A stretch of DNA of 52,485 bases. Source: Clostridiales bacterium (GTDB lineage Bacteria; Bacillota; Clostridia; Saccharofermentanales; Saccharofermentanaceae). Position 1 is the first letter of the stretch. Every line of letters starts with the position of its first letter. Made by a program: the position numbers and the translations under genes. Location of the stretch: positions 1-52,485 of the forward strand of contig JAGCXQ010000016.1 in the NCBI GenBank assembly GCA_017961235.1, read 5' to 3'. Shown piece after piece: positions 50,870 through 52,485 of the stretch. The notes beneath the pieces were generated by a model, which saw only the letters and a list, made by a program, of their open reading frames with translations, had not been told where the DNA came from and ran no database searches.

Positions 50870-51853
50870 TTAGTGAAGGCTGTTCGCAATCTCATCCTTG
50901 ATGTTATTGTTGTACGTCTTCAGATCATCCTCGAACCGATGCTCAAAAGCATCGATCGAGAACTCGCTCTGGTCATTCATGTTCGTGAAGTGACGAAGGA
51001 AATCGTTGATCTGACTTACGATTACGCTGAACGAACTTACCTCTATATAGTAGGTAATAGATAATGATCCATCCGGCATCTGCACATCCGTATATACCTT
51101 TGCACCCAGCTTCCCAAAATGTCCGAATTCAGCCAGGAACTGTGCGAACAGTTTCTTGGCATCCTCTGTCGGTGGATTAAGCAGTTCGTTGACCCTGAAA
51201 GTAAATCCGTTGGCCAAACAACCTACAGAAATATGCTTGGAACGTGCAGATAACGAGAATCCGGATTCTACCACCCTGCGTAGAAGTCTTACGATTTCCG
51301 AAGTGGTCTCCGCATAAGATCCTTTGTAAGAAGATACAGACTTCTTGTAGAAACTTCCGATCTCTTCTTCCTTACTTCTATAGTAATCACGAATGTCAGA
51401 TACGAAATGTGACTTCCACACTTCGTACTCATGCTTCTTCAACTCTTTTTCCGCCTTTTCCAGTCCACTATCTGAGGCTAGGGAATCTTTCTTATCCTTC
51501 CACGCAGCCAGAAAACTCGTGAGAGGTTCCAGCTCCTTGTCAGAGTCATCGAAAACGATGGAGGTCTTCCCGTTTCCTTTTTCAATCCTGATGCCGTAGT
51601 TCTCCTCCAATTCAAAAAGAACGTACATTATGTCGGCAAATGAAGAGATATCAATATCAGAGATAGCTTCTATATCTATATTCAAAGCCTCGGCTAGTTT
51701 GGAACGGATATCTGCCTTGGGTGCCATGGCACCGCTTTCATACTTTCTTATACGGGAATCTGCGGTTGCAGCCGAGAAACCTACCTTCATGCCCAGTTCC
51801 TTCTGGGAAAGGTCGTTCAAAAGCCTGTACTTCTTGATTTTGTTACCCAATTT
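50870..51853 (-). CDS. XRE-family regulator of the integrative element
   Basis: A 327-residue protein. The N-terminal HTH_3 domain (LGNKIKKYRLLNDLSQKELG, then MKVGFSAATADSRIRKYESG) spans ~1-65. The remaining ~260 residues are unlike standard CI repressors: a charged, coiled-coil-prone centre (SGLEKAEKELKKHEYEVWKS) and a C-terminal domain I do not recognise. It probably represses excision/integration genes. The ATG at 51853 has GAGGTG about 10 bases upstream; a TTG at 51883 is the alternative. Its promoter lies beside the divergent xis-int promoter, with palindromic sites suited to its control. Confidence 0.8.
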   Translation of the reverse strand, partial: KLGNKIKKYRLLNDLSQKELGMKVGFSAATADSRIRKYESGAMAPKADIRSKLAEALNIDIEAISDIDISSFADIMYVLFELEENYGIRIEKGNGKTSIVFDDSDKELEPLTSFLAAWKDKKDSLASDSGLEKAEKELKKHEYEVWKSHFVSDIRDYYRSKEEEIGSFYKKSVSSYKGSYAETTSEIVRLLRRVVESGFSLSARSKHISVGCLANGFTFRVNELLNPPTEDAKKLFAQFLAEFGHFGKLGAKVYTDVQMPDGSLSITYYIEVSSFSVIVSQINDFLRHFTNMNDQSEFSIDAFEHRFEDDLKTYNNNIKDEIANSLH

Positions 51854-51894
51854 CATATCCTTGAACACCTCGTTTGTATGCAAACTGTGCCTTC

Positions 51895-51900
51895 ATTATA
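51895..51900 (-). promoter_or_regulatory. -10 box of the XRE gene
   Basis: A perfect TATAAT on the minus strand about 42 bases before the ATG. A half-site AGACACAAAA at 51908-51917, similar to the two palindromes nearby, lies in the spacer toward a weak -35 (TTCCAT). This suggests autorepression. Confidence 0.5.
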
Positions 51901-51939
51901 GCACGTCAGACACAAAATGGAAGACCCAAAAGATAAAAC

Positions 51940-51957
51940 AGATACAAAATTATATCT
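51940..51957. promoter_or_regulatory. Candidate operator O1 for the XRE regulator
   Basis: AGATACAAAATTATATCT, an 18-base imperfect palindrome (AGATA and TATCT arms). It matches O2 at 52003 in 15 of 18 positions. It lies just upstream of the -35 of the xis-int promoter. Confidence 0.5.
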
Positions 51958-51964
51958 AAAAGTG

Positions 51965-51993
51965 TTGACAGGCGATATTAATGGATGTAATAT
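51965..51993 (+). promoter_or_regulatory. Promoter for the xis-int operon
   Basis: A perfect TTGACA at 51965-51970 and TAATAT at 51988-51993 with a 17-base spacer. TGTTGAC (51963-51969) and GTCAACA (51997-52003) form an inverted repeat around it. Confidence 0.7.
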
Positions 51994-52002
51994 ATCGTCA
52001 AC

Positions 52003-52020
52003 AGACACAAAAATATGTCT
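52003..52020. promoter_or_regulatory. Candidate operator O2 for the XRE regulator
   Basis: AGACACAAAAATATGTCT, with AGACA/TGTCT arms, 10 bases downstream of the -10 of the xis-int promoter. O1 and O2 start 63 bases apart, six helical turns, so bound dimers could bridge the promoter. Confidence 0.5.
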
Positions 52021-52053
52021 ACCACAAAATCTAACAGGAAGGAGGTAAAGCCT

Positions 52054-52251
52054 ATGAACAAGGAAAAAGAACCGCTCTTTATTGGAGTAGACAAAGTAAT
52101 GTTTGATCTCGGCGTATCGCGGGCCAAGGCGTACGACGTGATCAAGGAACTCAACGCTCAGTTGAAGAAAGAGCATCCCCGGGCCATAGTCGTGGCGGGG
52201 AAGGTAAACCGCATCTGGTATGAAGAAGCTTGTCTGAAAGGAGGTGATTAA
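52054..52251 (+). CDS. Excisionase-like small DNA-binding protein
   Basis: A 65-residue protein, MNKEKEPLFIGVDKVMFDLG, continuing with VSRAKAYDVIKELNAQLKKE and ending in an IWYEEACLKGGD segment. The pattern of a short helix-turn-helix with a wing matches the MerR-like excisionase group that accompanies Tn916-type integrases. It should bend DNA at the element ends and favour excision. AAGGAGGT lies about 7 bases before the ATG at 52054, preferred over 52015. One base separates its stop from the integrase start. Confidence 0.75.
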   Translation: MNKEKEPLFIGVDKVMFDLGVSRAKAYDVIKELNAQLKKEHPRAIVVAGKVNRIWYEEACLKGGD

Positions 52252-52252
52252 C

Positions 52253-52485
52253 ATGGCAGTGTATAAAGATAACGGTAAAGGATACGACGGTAAAAAATGG
52301 AAAGTCTCTTGCTACTTCACCGATTGGACCGGTGAACGCAAGAGACACATTAAGAGAGGTTTCGACACAAAGAAGGAAGCTCTCGAGTACGAGCATGTCT
52401 TTATGGCGAAGACATCCAAAGATATCAATATGAGTTTTGACTCCTTTATAGATATCTATATGGACGATGTGAGACCGCAGCTTAA
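52253..52485 (+). CDS. Tyrosine integrase, N-terminal part (runs off the window)
   Basis: The frame starts MAVYKDNGKGYDGKKWKVSC and shows an arm-binding domain of the AP2-like type (YFTDWTGERKRHIKRGFDTK, then KEALEYEHVF). The core-binding domain begins with MSFDSFIDIYMDDVRPQL. The catalytic domain with its R-H-R-Y residues lies outside the window. AAAGGAGGTG precedes the ATG. This arrangement (small excisionase gene then integrase) is typical of Firmicutes conjugative and mobilisable elements and prophages; which of these it is cannot be told. Confidence 0.85.
   Translation, partial: MAVYKDNGKGYDGKKWKVSCYFTDWTGERKRHIKRGFDTKKEALEYEHVFMAKTSKDINMSFDSFIDIYMDDVRPQL

Larger units (their letters stand above)
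50788..52485. mobile_element. Left end of an integrative element at the 3' end of guaA
   Basis: After guaA the gene content changes abruptly: an XRE regulator facing left, then an excisionase-like gene and a tyrosine integrase facing right, which leaves the window. The 3' end of guaA is a known integration site for genomic islands. The rest of the element, including its right end, is outside the window, so its size and cargo are unknown. Confidence 0.75.

Overview
The window is about 52 kb of a Gram-positive (Firmicutes, Clostridia-like) chromosome centred on the replication origin. The evidence is the block dnaA-[oriC]-dnaN-recF-remB-gyrB-parA-parB, consensus parS sites, RemB/DUF370, MurT/GatD lipid II amidation, a sortase, an LtaS-type polymerase, GatCAB and strong AGGAGG-type ribosome binding sites. 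I cannot name the genus; a member of the Oscillospiraceae/Saccharofermentans side of Clostridia is a guess.

Left arm (1-8380): an AT-richer accessory stretch, almost all on the minus strand. It holds the start of a methyltransferase-like gene, small membrane and acetyltransferase genes, two genes without clear function, decayed fragments of an AbiEii-type nucleotidyltransferase and a DUF3800 protein, an alpha/beta hydrolase with its own membrane domain, and an AlbA_2/ATPase regulator-like gene. Two copies of a ~115 bp repeat with an invariant hairpin bracket the 4 kb from 3373 to 7542. Five TTTTCAAAA-like motifs at 20-21 bp spacing lie just upstream of the AlbA_2 gene.

Origin block (8385-17463): tRNA-Ser(UGA), parB, parA, a cluster of three perfect parS sites, gyrB, remB, recF, dnaN, the oriC spacer with DnaA boxes, and dnaA, all leftward. 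The usual rpmH-rnpA-yidC-jag-mnmE side of the origin is absent; sortase and murT-gatD sit there instead.

Right arm (17.6-50.8 kb): sortase-murT-gatD; a PAS-GGDEF protein; a leuA-like gene; a leftward cluster (CDF exporter, MATE, a MurD-CapA fusion, two membrane or secreted proteins); a rightward operon gatC-gatA-gatB-Sel1-trmL-ltaS-like; a second PAS-GGDEF protein with a degenerate active site; a tail-anchored protein; a HAD/P-loop pseudoenzyme candidate followed by a saccharopine dehydrogenase family gene; a YfhO-like protein; a CNNM/CorC transporter; uppP; a DUF2809-HExxH fusion; and guaA. Cell-envelope work is the common thread: lipid II amidation, undecaprenyl phosphate recycling, LTA-like polymer synthesis, sortase and the MurD-CapA fusion.

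Right end (50.8-52.5 kb): the left end of an integrative element abutting the 3' end of guaA, with an XRE regulator, matching palindromic operator candidates, an excisionase-like gene and the start of a tyrosine integrase that runs off the window. The strongest candidates for new biology are the MurD-CapA fusion, the doubly degenerate HAD/kinase protein, the iteron array before the AlbA_2 gene, the hairpin repeat pair, and the DUF2809-HExxH fusion.
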